Positions 30,993 to 41,250 of a DNA stretch of 64,000 nucleotides are shown piece by piece. Below the pieces are notes generated by a model. The model did not search any database. It saw only the letters and a list, made by a program, of their open reading frames with translations, and had not been told where the DNA came from. The position numbers and the translations under genes were made by a program. The stretch spans positions 24,461,585 to 24,525,584 of the forward strand of contig NC_067205.1 of NCBI RefSeq assembly GCF_026262505.1, in the 5' to 3' direction. The DNA is from Trichomonas vaginalis G3 (Eukaryota > Parabasalia > Trichomonadida > Trichomonadidae). Each line of letters opens with the position of its first letter. Position 1 is the first letter of the stretch.

Positions 30993-32649
30993 ATTTCTGC
31001 AGTTCATCCGCTACTTCATTACCTAATTAATTACAGACATAAAATATATTTAGTTCATTCGGTACCATGCAAATACAGTCATAAATGGTGGCATGTAATC
31101 TTCACCTGAGCCTGTTGGATTTGTTGTGAAAGTATGGACATGATTTCCTCCCGGTTCAGTTTGTCGAAAAGTCTTTCTTGTTGAATCGTTATAAGCTGGA
31201 GATAAAACATCATAACCAGCTTCATAGTCTGAGTTGTATAATGGGTGGTCTCTTAATGAGTGTCTATGGTCGCCAGAAAAGTTTGTAGTTCCTGTATGCT
31301 TATGCGGTGGAAGGTTTGCTTCTTTAATTTTCTTTGAACCGCCTGCTTGCTTTGAAGAGTTAGCACAGTATAAGAATTTATCTACAATCTGCTGCCATGT
31401 ACCAAAACCTAAAACGCTTGCTGGATTTGTTGAGTTCATTGATGTATATATTGAACCAATGGGGTAAATCATCTCAAGAATTGTATTTAATCCATTATGA
31501 ATATTGAATTTATTATATAATATTGAAACTGGGTGAGTATTTAAAACCGGTCTTGTCATCAATATTAACATATTATTTTTGAAAATTGCTTTTCTAACAT
31601 CTTGAAATTTTGTGATTTCAGACCAATTTCTTCCATCACTACTGATATTTACTAAATCACCACATCCAAAAGCAATGAAATACCCATCAATATAAAATAA
31701 ATTTGTAAATCTATAATTTCGAGTAAGTTTTGGAGTGAATGAATAAACCAATTCCCAACTTGGTGTTTTCTCTGGATCCTCTGAAAAATCCCGTGATAAA
31801 TAAATATGTCTGTTATAACTTACAGGATATGAATAGACCATACCACCTGAAACAAGAACACAAACATTTGAAGCATAACATAAAGCTTCAATGTCTCCAT
31901 CAGCTTGAAAAATTTGTTCAAATTGACCTTGTGGTATTGAATATGATCTATAAATTTTATCATTTTGTAGGATAAAATACATGTTGTTAATGTAATACCA
32001 CTTACTTGTATAATCAATTTCCAAATCTGATGACATCATACTAAACATATAATAATTTATCCCATCCTCACTAATGAAAATTTGATTGACTTCATAAATT
32101 AGTACCCATTTATTATTAACGCATCTAATAGGATTATTTGGATATTTAAATTTAGCATCTTGATTTAAATTACATTTGAACCATTGGATACAATCGAATG
32201 AATAACAAGGGCAAAAATCATCTCCAACCATTATCATTCCAATAAATTTACCATTATTATATTCAACATATAAAATTCTTGGATTAATGATTGGCTTTCG
32301 TGTATCAGGATTCCAAACAGATGGAGTAAATGATTCATAGTTTTTAAAATCATTTGTTTTAAAATAATAAAGCACCCCAGCTGTATAAAATAAATACATG
32401 GTCACTCCATCGAAACATATCCATTCAAAAGAATCTATATCAAAGGTTTTATCTGATGATTTCATAAAATTTAAAAATGGTGGAGTAAAATAGACCTCTG
32501 ATTGTTTTATTTCTTCATTAACAAATGATATATCAGCTTTCTTTGCTAACTCAGTATTAATGAATGAAATAACTTTTTCCTTATCTGCCTTCTTATTTAA
32601 CTCAGTATTAACGTATTCCTTATCTGCTTTCTTCATTAACTCGTCGTTA

Positions 32650-32913
32650 ACATAAGTTTTATCCGCTTTAAGGTCTAAACATCCTGAAACCCATCCTGTA
32701 TCAGCTTTAACTTTAAAAGTCTCCAATGCCCATTCATGATACCATTCAACCTTTTCTTTAATTTCATTATCTTTTTCATCAACATAAGTTTTATCTGCTT
32801 TAAGGTCTAAACATCCTGAAACCCATCCTGTATCAGCTTTAACTTTAAAAGTCTCCAATGCCCATTCATGATACCATTCAACCTTTTCTTTAATTTCATT
32901 ATCTTTTTCATCA
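32650..32913 (-). repeat. 132-bp tandem repeat in fibre stalk
   Basis: Two nearly identical 132-bp units encode a 44-residue stalk module (ADKTYVDEKDNEIKEKVEWY and following). Copy 2 has a single equivalent module, so the stalk length varies between elements. Confidence 0.85.
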
Positions 32914-33206
32914 ACATAAACCAAATTTGCCTTCTTCATTAACTCACTATCCACGTATTCCTTATCCGCCTTCTTCATTATGTCATTTAGGAAACCTTCT
33001 ATGAATTCCTCATTTAAATTAAATCTTCCAATCTTCAAAACTTTAGGAAATGCATTTAATGCGTAATATCTCTGTTCTTCTGGTGGAATTGATGTTATAT
33101 CATCCGTTATTCCTTTAATTTTTGAATTCATAAATAAAATTTCTTTTATATTTGATATCACTGCACCACCTTTGCAAACGAATTCGAAATGGTCATTTTT
33201 CAATAC

Positions 33207-33208
33207 TA
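33207..33208 (+). repeat. Mariner TA target duplication (left)
   Basis: TA before the inverted repeat tip TAGGGTGTCC; the matching TA is at 34481-34482. Copy 2 (near 60665) shows the empty site with a single TA. Confidence 0.9.
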
Positions 33209-34480
33209 TAGGGTGTCCAAAGGTGTGTTTAGCACAAACCTGAATACTGCGAATAGAAATAAACAAGTTACATATATATAAAGTTTATTTAAATATAATC
33301 ACCATTGGATTCAATCACGCGTTCGCAGCGATCGATCCAGGCTTGAAAGACACGCTTGAAATCATCATGAGAAAATTGCTCAAATTGCTCTCTTACAAAA
33401 TTTTCAAGATCATCTGGACTCGCGAATTCGCGTCCTTCAGCTCTCTTTTTTAGCGTGCCGAATAAATAAAAGTCAGAGGGTGCAATATCAGGTGAATAAA
33501 TTGGGTTTGGAACAACTTTGACATTGTTTTCCAACAAGTAATTCATTACCTTATGACTTTTGTGAACTCTGAATTATCAAAATGAATTGCAAACTTTTGT
33601 TTTTGTTGTTTGGATTTCTCAAACTCATCAGAATTGATAATTTGAGTAAGAACATTGTCATTAGATACTGAGCATTCATCGTATTAGGTTTTTGAAGAAT
33701 ATCAATTGCGATGATGCCATTCACGCCCCAAAAAACCGACAACATCATCATTGGTGTGTCAATTTTTTCTTCGGGAATGTTTGCGGATTTTCATCCTTCG
33801 GCCACATGATTTTGGCTTCTGTTGCATATTGAAACAAGATCGTCCCCTGTTACTAAAAAGCGAAACTTCTTGATTGATACGCACCCAATATAGAGAGGAC
33901 TCTTTCGAAGATGGACTCTAGATTTTTTTTGAACTGAATTAAGGTTGTGCGGAACCCAACGTATACGCTAGTTTGTAGTTCAAATAATGTGCAGATAATA
34001 ACTGACTGTTGTACGTGGTATCTTTGTCATCTCCTCTATCCTTCTGAGTGACTCTTGGGTCTCATCTAGCGCTTGAAAATTGCTTTGATTTTTCTTTGAT
34101 CCGGCGATTTTTTGTCAATTTTATGATGGGCGCCTTTTGTTCATGAAGTGATACATCCTAACATGATACGTTACAGTGGAATAGCTAGGACATCCATACC
34201 GAAGCATTTACCAATGTCTCGTAGATTTTTTACAGTCTTTGCATTTTTTGCAAGAGCGAGGATGTTTTCTTTATGATTCATTAAAAAATGAAAAAATCCC
34301 GCCAAAATTTCCCGCGAAACCGCCTCTTGTCTCAAATTCATTTTATATCCGCGGCATGGCGCAAAAAATACTCATCATATACATATATTCATATTTTTTA
34401 TTATATATTTATAATCAGCATATATCTCCTTTAATAGTCTCATATAGAGCGCTATGCTAAACGCACCTTTGGACACCCTA
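33209..34480 (-). mobile_element. Mariner transposon inside Polinton
   Basis: 1272 bp with terminal inverted repeats of about 25 bp (TAGGGTGTCCAAAGGTG...; one mismatch) and a TA target duplication. The empty site in Polinton copy 2 fixes the boundaries. Length, ends and transposase remnants fit a Tc1/mariner element of the Tvmar type known to be abundant in Trichomonas. Confidence 0.95.
33289..34410 (-). pseudogene. Mariner transposase, decayed
   Basis: The C-terminal part (33289-33546) has the mariner signature NPIYSPDIAPSDFYLFGTLK with the second and third catalytic acids. Upstream, 33551-33751 carries MMLSVFWGVNGIIAIDIL, the region of the first catalytic Asp, but in a different frame, and further upstream no continuous frame remains. 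Several frameshifts and stops separate the pieces, so the copy is dead. It is on the minus strand, the same as the interrupted fibre gene. Confidence 0.85.
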
Positions 34481-34642
34481 TATCTCCAAATCTCCATATT
34501 TCAACCTTTGCGTTTGTTCTGCCGTCTTTGAATTATATGCATATGTGGCGTATGTAATGGTCTGAAGGACCTGGGTGCTTTGTGTCTTAAGTTGCTGTGG
34601 TTGCTGTTGTTTAATCATTTATTATGATTTAAAAATAAATAT

Positions 34643-35350
34643 TTAATCCGTTATCTCATCAGCTATTTTCTCTATTTGAAATTGCCATAATATTTCATTC
34701 ATAAATTCTAAATCACAATCAAATAGGTCAGTTATTCTAAATTTAATATTTGATAAATCTTTTGAATGAAGAATAAATGAATTCCCGGATAATTGAAACG
34801 GATATGATAAAGAAAATGTGTTTAAGTTGATGGATAAAATGTTTTGTATTGATGGGTAAGAGTTAGGGTCTAATGTTTGATGTGAAAATCTCATTGGGGT
34901 ATTAACTTTATCACATTTGATTAAAATGAAATTGGAACCAGTGTCAGAATACAAAACATCCCCAACATCTTTTTCAAAATTTAATATCCCCAACAATGAA
35001 CGAAGATGAGGAGTACAAAATTTAATTTTCAGCGGAATTTAATAAGGTTATTTATTTCATCAAGTTCAAAAAGTTTATCAGGTTTTGATTTAAAATTTTC
35101 TTCATACCATACGATAAATGATTCATTTAAATAACTTAAAATCATGTTAATATCCCATTTCGCTATCACATTATTTATATACATATCATACGTTTTTTCA
35201 AGGTCATCTTTAATAAATGATATATAATCTGAAGGGTCTAAAAGAATGGGATTAAATTTACCACTCACAGAAACGAGAGTAACATTAAAATTCCGCTAAC
35301 TGTTAAATTTAATTCACAGTTATTATTCGAAATAATATTGATATTGACAT
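34643..35350 (-). pseudogene. Polinton protein of about 245 residues (copy 1)
   Basis: Homologue of the intact 245-residue gene at 60822-61559; broken here (about one break). It is a beta-rich protein beginning near ELNLTVSGIYN with conserved SGKFNPILLDPSDYISF and a C-terminal part with DTGSNFILIKCDKV and SLSYPFQLSGNSF. I do not recognise it; its place between fibre and capsid genes suggests a virion component. Its start faces the next gene head to head with only 19 bp between the two ATGs. Confidence 0.6.
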
Positions 35351-35369
35351 TTTTATTACGATTAAAAAT
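35351..35369. promoter_or_regulatory. 19-bp gap between divergent Polinton genes
   Basis: Only TTTTATTACGATTAAAAAT separates two divergent ATGs. The T-rich/A-rich halves are the start-proximal signature seen before most genes of the element, so transcription signals must lie here or within the coding regions. Confidence 0.5.
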
Positions 35370-35849
35370 ATGGTAAAGCGTTATTTTCCAGTGATAAATA
35401 AAACTAGAATAAGATTACCTCAAGAATTCATAAATTCAACGAATAAGAAATTCATTCATGTTATAAATTTTAGTGTTTTCAGAAAATATGAGTCAGTGTC
35501 ATATTCATCAACAGGTTATATTTCACTTCATTCAAATTTAGTTCAATCAAACCCATATAATGACCATTTCATAAGATTTTCAGATGGTATTAAAAATGTA
35601 ATTGATAGATTAAAATATGAACAGATTGACAATATCGAATTTTTGGAATTTTGGTTTAAATATCCCGATGGAAAAAAGATTGAAGTTAAAGATAAAGCTG
35701 ATACTATAACAAAAACAATTACAATGACCGATCCGGATAGTGGGGAACAAAAAGAAATAAAACAAACGATAGAAACTGGTGAAAGGTCAATTATTATTGA
35801 TTATGATTCAAAGGATTATTATTCGATAATGTTAATGCTTGAATATTAA
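35370..35849 (+). CDS. Polinton 159-residue protein (copy 1)
   Basis: Intact 159-residue frame, the only sizeable plus-strand gene in the right half of the element. Beta-rich with aromatic and Asn/Ser content (HVINFSVFRKYESV, TGYISLHSNLVQSNPYNDHF) and a charged Thr-rich loop. It ends by overlapping the convergent 222-residue gene by four bases. Both the overlap and the head-to-head start are preserved in copy 2. No family recognised; a small jelly-roll or penton-like virion protein is a guess. Confidence 0.55.
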   Translation: MVKRYFPVINKTRIRLPQEFINSTNKKFIHVINFSVFRKYESVSYSSTGYISLHSNLVQSNPYNDHFIRFSDGIKNVIDRLKYEQIDNIEFLEFWFKYPDGKKIEVKDKADTITKTITMTDPDSGEQKEIKQTIETGERSIIIDYDSKDYYSIMLMLEY

Positions 35850-36514
35850 ATAGCCTTAACAAAGAATTTTTCAAGTGATATTTTATATTCATCAACTATT
35901 TTATTATAAATATCATTATATGTTAAATGAAGTTCAGTTGTTGTTCCGTTCTTTGATATCTTAATTGTGCTAATATCCTTTATAGGATTTATTTTTGCAA
36001 CTGTTCCGCAGCATGAAACCTCATCATCTATGAAAAATTGAATCTTAACGTCTGAATCTTGAACATCACAAAGAATGGCGATAATATGAATTAATGATTC
36101 ATAAGGTAAAATAATTAAACCGGATTGATCAATTAAATTTATTATTGAATCATAATTATTAATTATTATATCGCGGTAAATTTTCATTAATTCAGAATTA
36201 ATGTCTATTTTATATGGGTTCTCGATGTTTGATGAAAGAGGCGGGGGGTATGTTGGATAAGTGGGAATTTCAACAGGTTCTTTACCGGGTTCAGATAAAA
36301 TGATTGGGTCTCCGTCTTCTTTATTTTGCTCCTCCTCCTTTTTCGGTAAGTCACGAGTTAATAAATTTGGTTGAGTTGCTGACCTTGTTAATTCAGGGCT
36401 AACATTAACTTTAACATTTTGAATAATTCGTGATTTATCATCATTTACGTTATAACCAACCGTAATCTCTGCTTTTGCGTTAGTGTTCTTTTGACTAGTG
36501 AAACGTCTTCTCAT
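35846..36514 (-). CDS. Polinton 222-residue protein (copy 1)
   Basis: Intact here. The first 100 residues are disordered and charged, with a basic start (MRRRFTSQKN) and a Pro/Tyr-rich patch (PTYPTYPPPL). The C-terminal 110 residues are a compact alpha/beta domain (LPYESLIHIIAILCDVQDSD, FFIDDEVSCCG) found also in copy 2. Function unknown; late-gene PPxY-like patches occur in virus proteins, but this is only suggestive. Confidence 0.55.
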   Translation of the reverse strand: MRRRFTSQKNTNAKAEITVGYNVNDDKSRIIQNVKVNVSPELTRSATQPNLLTRDLPKKEEEQNKEDGDPIILSEPGKEPVEIPTYPTYPPPLSSNIENPYKIDINSELMKIYRDIIINNYDSIINLIDQSGLIILPYESLIHIIAILCDVQDSDVKIQFFIDDEVSCCGTVAKINPIKDISTIKISKNGTTTELHLTYNDIYNKIVDEYKISLEKFFVKAI

Positions 36515-36545
36515 TTATAATCGAATAAAAAAATATATTTAAACT

Positions 36546-37443
36546 TTTATTTTGCCGGAAGTTTTGAATCTATTATTCCCTGTATTTGTTCTTGAAGTTG
36601 ATTTTTAGCTGGTTCATTGTAATTAATAGACCTAATATATTCATTAATTGCATTCTTATAATCATCTGATTTCTCAAATTTTCTTTTATCTGATTCCTTA
36701 ACTAAATCATAAGTTAAACCTCGTTGCTGATATAATGGTTTCTTAATTAAATCTTTGAATGCTTGAGATAAAGCACCTGATGCAATTCTTGCTACTATAA
36801 TTGGTTGGAATTGATGTTTAAGTTCATCTTTAACATTTGCGAAAACTGGATCGAATAAAGCAACTTTAAAGAATTTCTTAGCTGAAATTTCAGGTCTAAT
36901 ATTTGCATATGACCATCAAACTGGTTAGAATATCGTGGTAATCCATCCGGTCCCTCTTCAATAGCATTTAATTCTTCATTGAAATAAGAATATGGATTAT
37001 AACGGTATGAATTAATTGGACCATTTCACCTTCTCCAATGTATTGTTTAACAGCTTTTCCATTTTCATCAAATTGCATAGGATAACGTTCATTATATGCT
37101 TTACGTTTAGGATAATCAGTTATAGTTAATTTGTAACCATTTATGACTTTAATATTACCTTGACCATCAGTAACGAAAACTTCATTTATACCATCAGGTT
37201 TTCCATTTGGACCCGTAATGTCTGCTTCGTGTGCTTCCCAATTTGGACCTTGACGTTTGGCATATGCTTGAGCTTCTGGTAATGTTAAAACGTTTCTCAT
37301 TTGTTTAACATCTTTTTGAAGACCAGCAACAATATGAACTAATTCTTTCATTCCATCAGGAACTTTCATAGTTCTATTATATGCACCCTTTTTGTTTGTT
37401 CCTTGTTTTAATGGAACCTGTAGAAGATTTGCATTTCTGTCAT
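36546..37443 (-). pseudogene. Conserved Polinton virion-like protein (copy 1)
   Basis: About 298 residues, matched by 62752-63649 in copy 2; broken here (about two breaks). The best preserved core reads [34 protein letters not shown] and [14 protein letters not shown], a strongly conserved Gly/Asp-rich segment, followed by a helical C-terminal third. It lies between the packaging ATPase and other virion-type genes, so I infer a minor capsid or core protein. I cannot name a family with confidence. Confidence 0.55.
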
Positions 37444-37514
37444 GTTTAATTATAAATAAAAAATAAAAATTAATTATAAAAAGTTAATCAAATTTAACAC
37501 TTCCTTTATTTAAA

Positions 37515-38309
37515 TCAACTATTATTTTCCATGTCACCTAATTGCTGATATTGTGTGTAAAGTTCATTAATGCTCATTGGTAAATTCACTTGATAAAGCA
37601 TAACGTTCAACTGTTGACGACTAAACCCACTGAAAATGAAAAGAGTTGATAGATTTGATTTAATGTTTGTGCTTAATGCTTTGAAATATTGAACAGCCAT
37701 AAAGAATGAACACTGAATGTGTCGACATTGAGTTAATAACTGATTAAAATATGATTTCTCATTTGTTATTAGTTTTGATTTCACTGCATCATCTAGAAAA
37801 ATGAGTGAATGCAAAAATTGTCTATCAAAATTTGAAATAGAAAGTGTTTCAAATAATTCATCCCGTTGTTTATCAATAATTTTATCCTCTAATCCTTGCT
37901 TCTTGATTGTATTATATAATTCTTTATACATTAAAAAGTTTTTTAAATAATCTTCTGCTTCTTCTTGTGATAAATAAATAATTGGAATTTTGATTAAATG
38001 CTTTAAAGATTCAAATGTATCATCTGAAGGTGAACCTGAACGGTTGATATAAATTAACACATGTGAATAGGGGGAAGTGTTAGCAATAATGATAATTTGT
38101 TTTAATATCGTTAATATTTTACCTTTATTCTGTTTACCAATTGCTGCAGTGATTGAATTTAAATAACATTCAGAATATGGAATTTTCATTAATTTTTCCT
38201 TAGATAGAGCATTTCTATTATCACTCAATGCTTCATTAATCATATCATCTATGTATGTATTATATACTCCTGCTAATTCTTCATAAGGGGTGGATGAATT
38301 TAAATCCAT
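37515..38309 (-). CDS. A32-like genome-packaging ATPase (copy 1)
   Basis: 264 residues, looks whole. The fold and order fit the FtsK/HerA-type A32 ATPases of Polintons and large DNA viruses that pump DNA into capsids: an N-terminal P-loop-type strand-loop near residue 55 (SITAAIGKQNKGKIL), a hydrophobic Walker B strand ending in acids (HSLIFLDDA) near residue 165, and a following QCRH...SFFMAVQYFKAL segment with the sensor Gln, then FIFSGFSRQQL. It sits just downstream of the capsid-like gene in the same direction, as usual for these elements. Confidence 0.8.
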   Translation of the reverse strand: MDLNSSTPYEELAGVYNTYIDDMINEALSDNRNALSKEKLMKIPYSECYLNSITAAIGKQNKGKILTILKQIIIIANTSPYSHVLIYINRSGSPSDDTFESLKHLIKIPIIYLSQEEAEDYLKNFLMYKELYNTIKKQGLEDKIIDKQRDELFETLSISNFDRQFLHSLIFLDDAVKSKLITNEKSYFNQLLTQCRHIQCSFFMAVQYFKALSTNIKSNLSTLFIFSGFSRQQLNVMLYQVNLPMSINELYTQYQQLGDMENNS

Positions 38310-38350
38310 TTAATCAAAAATAAATTTATAATTTTAAACATTTCTATTCA

Positions 38351-39972
38351 TCAATATTTCATCATATGAACTTCTATACTGTGGTGGTGTACCTGTTGAT
38401 GATATTTCAAACCTTCATCCGGTGTCCATGTCCAATATGTAGTCCTAGTAAACCAAACCTGAGGAGGATTTGTCACCTTTGAACAGTAAGTGTCATTTTC
38501 ACCCTGAATGATTGGATAAGCTTTCACTTGTACTGTAACTTGTGAGTTGAAAGTTTCTAATTCATCAAAGAATATACCCGCTCCATCACGTTGAACTGGA
38601 ATAGTGCATAAGAATGAAGTTTGGTCTTTCCATGTTCTAGCTAATGGCGTGCCATCATCTGCATTCAGTGGTCTAGTTAATGAGTCCTCGTATTCTTCTG
38701 TGCATTCATTCACTCCATCTAAATCAGAAGCTTGAAGCATACGTGTAAAGAATATGTCACCCACTGTGGTCATCGCTTGATCGGGGAAGTTTCTGGAATC
38801 TATAGTGACCTGAAGACCTCGAAGCATTGGATTTTCTAAAACTGTTCTTTGCATTGCATTCTTCGGAAATGCTAACACAACATCTGTAACATTATGAAGA
38901 GCGTATGAGAAATCTGAGCTAATACCTTCAGGAGTGATGCAACCTCCATTTAGTGAACGAACGTCAATATGTTGAGCTGGAATCATGAATGGATCTTCCT
39001 TACTGAATAAACGTGGTATTGCTTTAACTGATTCTTCAGTTAAACCGTATCCTGGTGTAATGCATTTATCCTCTAAAACTTCCATCTTTGTGCATGAAAT
39101 AATAACGTCATCAACTGTTGCGTCAGCAGATGTAGCGGCTAAGCTTGTAATTAATTTGGCAGGAAGTCCGATTTGTTGGAATTTGCGATCATATTTATAA
39201 ACATGATTCATAATCTTTTCATAATTTTCATCAGTTATCTTTTCATAAACGTAATTTTGTAAATCAGCAACTCTTAACGGGTCAACCTGACAAAATACTA
39301 AAGTATCCCTGAAAACATAATATTTAAGAATGATATCACCAAATGATTTAGGATAATCATCGAACGCCTGAAATGCTAACAAATCATTTACCGGAATAAT
39401 CATATCAAAAGTGACATCAACTTCTTCATTTGCTTTCTTGAAAACTTCTGAAGGGTCAATATATTTACCACATACTGAGTTATCATATTTTTGAACATTA
39501 TTATATAACGAATGAACAAACTTTTTAACTTTCCTTTCTGATTTTGGTTTATATGTTGCAAATGCGAAAGATTCATGGGCGCAATCCATCTGAAGATAAC
39601 CGGCATCACCTCTTTCGGTTTCTACTTCTAATTGTTTAAAGCTTTGATTTGATGATTTGTAACCAACGAATAAACGCATGCATTTAAAAGCGGCATCACA
39701 TGTGAAAGCTTTATTTGAAACTAGAGTTGCTTTAACTTTGCGTTTAATATATGTGTCACCTAATTGGTTCACATCATGAGCCGGATTTGTAATTCTTAAA
39801 TGAGTTTGTTATCATCAAAATATGGAGCATCAGAGTCATAGCATGAACTTTCAAGTTCTCTATAATATCTTCTACCGTCATTCTTTGCGAATATTTCATT
39901 TATCTTTTCGAATGAATGAAACACATTTCCATTAATCGGTTTAGTGTTTGGCACCAAATAGTTAGTCGTCAT
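38351..39972 (-). pseudogene. Double-jelly-roll major-capsid-like protein (copy 1)
   Basis: About 540 residues from ATG at 39972. It is beta-rich with features of Polinton major capsid proteins: evenly spaced strands, FDMIIPVNDLLAF near the middle, LHNVTDVVLAFPKNA, and a late strand set ending in an aromatic-rich tail (VWFTRTTYWTWTP). Size, lack of membrane segments and position beside the A32-like ATPase fit. Broken (about one break near its start). The start has the shared leader (TTAATAAATG after a T-rich run). Copy 2's version lies outside the window. Confidence 0.75.
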
Positions 39973-40041
39973 TTATTAATAAATAAAAAATCAAAATTAA
40001 AAGATGAAAATGAATTTTTAATTTTAATGAAATAATCAACT

Positions 40042-40255
40042 ATGGCTGCAGGTATATTTAAGAAACTGTGGGATAAAGTAAAAAGAGGGGCGAGTAAAGT
40101 TTGGGAAACATTGAAGAAGGGGCAAATTGGATATTTAAGAATAAAGAAGCAATTAGTGACGTTGCTGAATCAATAACACCAAAAGCTGCCCCAATAAGAG
40201 AAGTTTTAAATAAAGGAGAAAAAGTTTATCAAAGACTACAACCGATACTAAGATA
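40042..40255 (+). pseudogene. Small amphipathic virion-like protein
   Basis: Starts MAAGIFKKLWDKVKRGASKV, an amphipathic basic helix like the membrane-active minor virion proteins of adenovirus-like and Polinton-like viruses. It is about 70 residues long and broken (about one break). It mirrors the paralogue at 40317-40553 on the other strand. Confidence 0.5.
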
Positions 40256-40268
40256 AAAATAATTTTAA

Positions 40269-40299
40269 GCCGCTAAGTGGCGAGATGATCCATAGGATC
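40269..40299. repeat. Double-hairpin mini-insert between two small genes
   Basis: GCCGC-TAA-GTGGC (40269-40281, one G-T pair) and GATCC-ATA-GGATC (40287-40299). The first hairpin is a close relative of those at 28469 and 61392. The matching place in copy 2 is beyond the window. Confidence 0.7.
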
Positions 40300-40316
40300 T
40301 CATATTTATTTTTCCA

Positions 40317-40553
40317 CTATCTACCTCCTATTTTATTAAGTATTCCTTCAGCTATGCCACCAATTGCGTTACCTGCTTGTGCTCCCATCGCCGGATTACC
40401 TGCTTTAGTACCTAATACCCCACCTATGATAGTTCCTGCCGTTTTCGCTACTGGTGCCAAAAAGTTTGCAACGGGTTTAATAATATTTTTATGAACCCAA
40501 CCCGCAGCTTTCTTAATTCCATCCCATAATTTTTTAAAGAATCCTGCCGCCAT
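40317..40553 (-). CDS. Small amphipathic/Gly-rich virion-like protein
   Basis: 78 residues from ATG at 40553; an upstream in-frame ATG exists but the conserved start is MAAGFFKKLWDGIKKAAGWV. An amphipathic basic helix is followed by PVANFLAPVAKTAGTIIGGVLG and a Gly/Ala-rich tail. This build is common among small membrane-active or core proteins of tailless dsDNA viruses and Polintons. A paralogue with the same beginning lies on the opposite strand, end to end with this gene. Confidence 0.6.
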   Translation of the reverse strand: MAAGFFKKLWDGIKKAAGWVHKNIIKPVANFLAPVAKTAGTIIGGVLGTKAGNPAMGAQAGNAIGGIAEGILNKIGGR

Positions 40554-40620
40554 TTCTGATTTAATATTAATTAAAAAAATATATTTCATCACTTATATTC
40601 TAATTTTTATTTAATGATAA

Positions 40621-40989
40621 ATGAAACCGATTTTAAAAATAAATGAAACAGAGGAGGAAGAAATAAATGAAAGTGAAAATGTTCAACAAAAAATAAACGT
40701 TGTTAAACCAATTACTGAAATAAAAATTTTTTCATCTGTTGAAGAATTTAATGACTATTATGCTAATAATTAAAAATTATTTGAAGAATTGACAACGTGT
40801 AAATTGAATAAAATGTTTAAAGTTGATGGATTCAAAATTTCAAAAATAAAAGGAGTGGTTAGTTTGAAATCTATTCCTCAATCAAGAATCACCTCATTAA
40901 TGAAAATAGATGATTTAACAAAAAGAATAGAAGAGATTGAAGAAAGAATGAATCAAATAATTGATTTCATAAATTCAAATAATCATTAG
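40621..40989 (+). pseudogene. Small acidic/coiled-coil Polinton protein(s)
   Basis: A plus-strand coding-like stretch: an acidic start (MKPILKINETEEEEINESEN) with FSSVEEFNDYY, then a second part with a basic segment and a C-terminal coiled coil (LTKRIEEIEERMNQIIDFI). It may be one broken gene or two small ones. The ATG follows AATGATAA with a T-rich leader. Unknown function. Confidence 0.4.
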
Positions 40990-40993
40990 TTTC

Positions 40994-41224
40994 TTAAAGT
41001 TCAATGTTGAACTCATCAATTTCTTCTTCTCGTTTATGAGGTCTTTGATTATGACTCCATTGATTCCATGAAATTAAATATTCTTTATCATTATATTTAT
41101 ACCTCATTAGCTTATTTTGGCTTTCATATTCATTTAATAATTCACAATCTTCATTTTTAAATTGAAGTTTAACCCATTCAGGATTTAAACAATGTTTAAT
41201 TAATCGCGGAATATCTGACATCAT
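40994..41224 (-). CDS. Right-terminal Polinton small protein
   Basis: 76 residues (MMSDIPRLIKHCLNPEW...), polar, with a Trp/Asn/Gln-rich middle and an acidic end. It is the last gene before the right terminal repeat. A fragment of the same gene appears at the opposite (left) end of copy 2, at 48461-48560. No family recognised. Confidence 0.5.
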   Translation of the reverse strand: MMSDIPRLIKHCLNPEWVKLQFKNEDCELLNEYESQNKLMRYKYNDKEYLISWNQWSHNQRPHKREEEIDEFNIEL

Positions 41225-41250
41225 CTATATATAGCTTCTTTTATAAAAGA

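Larger units (their letters stand above)
31050..34618 (-). pseudogene. Phage-collar-type fibre protein gene (copy 1), mariner inside
   Basis: Putative receptor-binding fibre of the virion. The C-terminal 150 residues are a phage tail-collar-like tip: YPIGSIYTSMNSTNPASVLG, a Trp/Gly stretch, then His-rich PPHKHTG, GDHRHS and GGNHVHTF, ending MPPFMTVFAWYR. In front is a region of about 400 residues with WxxSxDGxxW-like turns (FISEDGINYY, NISSDGRNWSE) that suggests a beta-propeller of sialidase type. The N-terminal stalk has repeats of the form KADKTYVDxEL, including a duplicated 44-residue unit. A mariner (33209-34480) is inserted in the 5' part; the gene's first codons lie on its far side (ATG about 34618). 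Copy 2 has a shorter fibre without the propeller. Confidence 0.75.
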
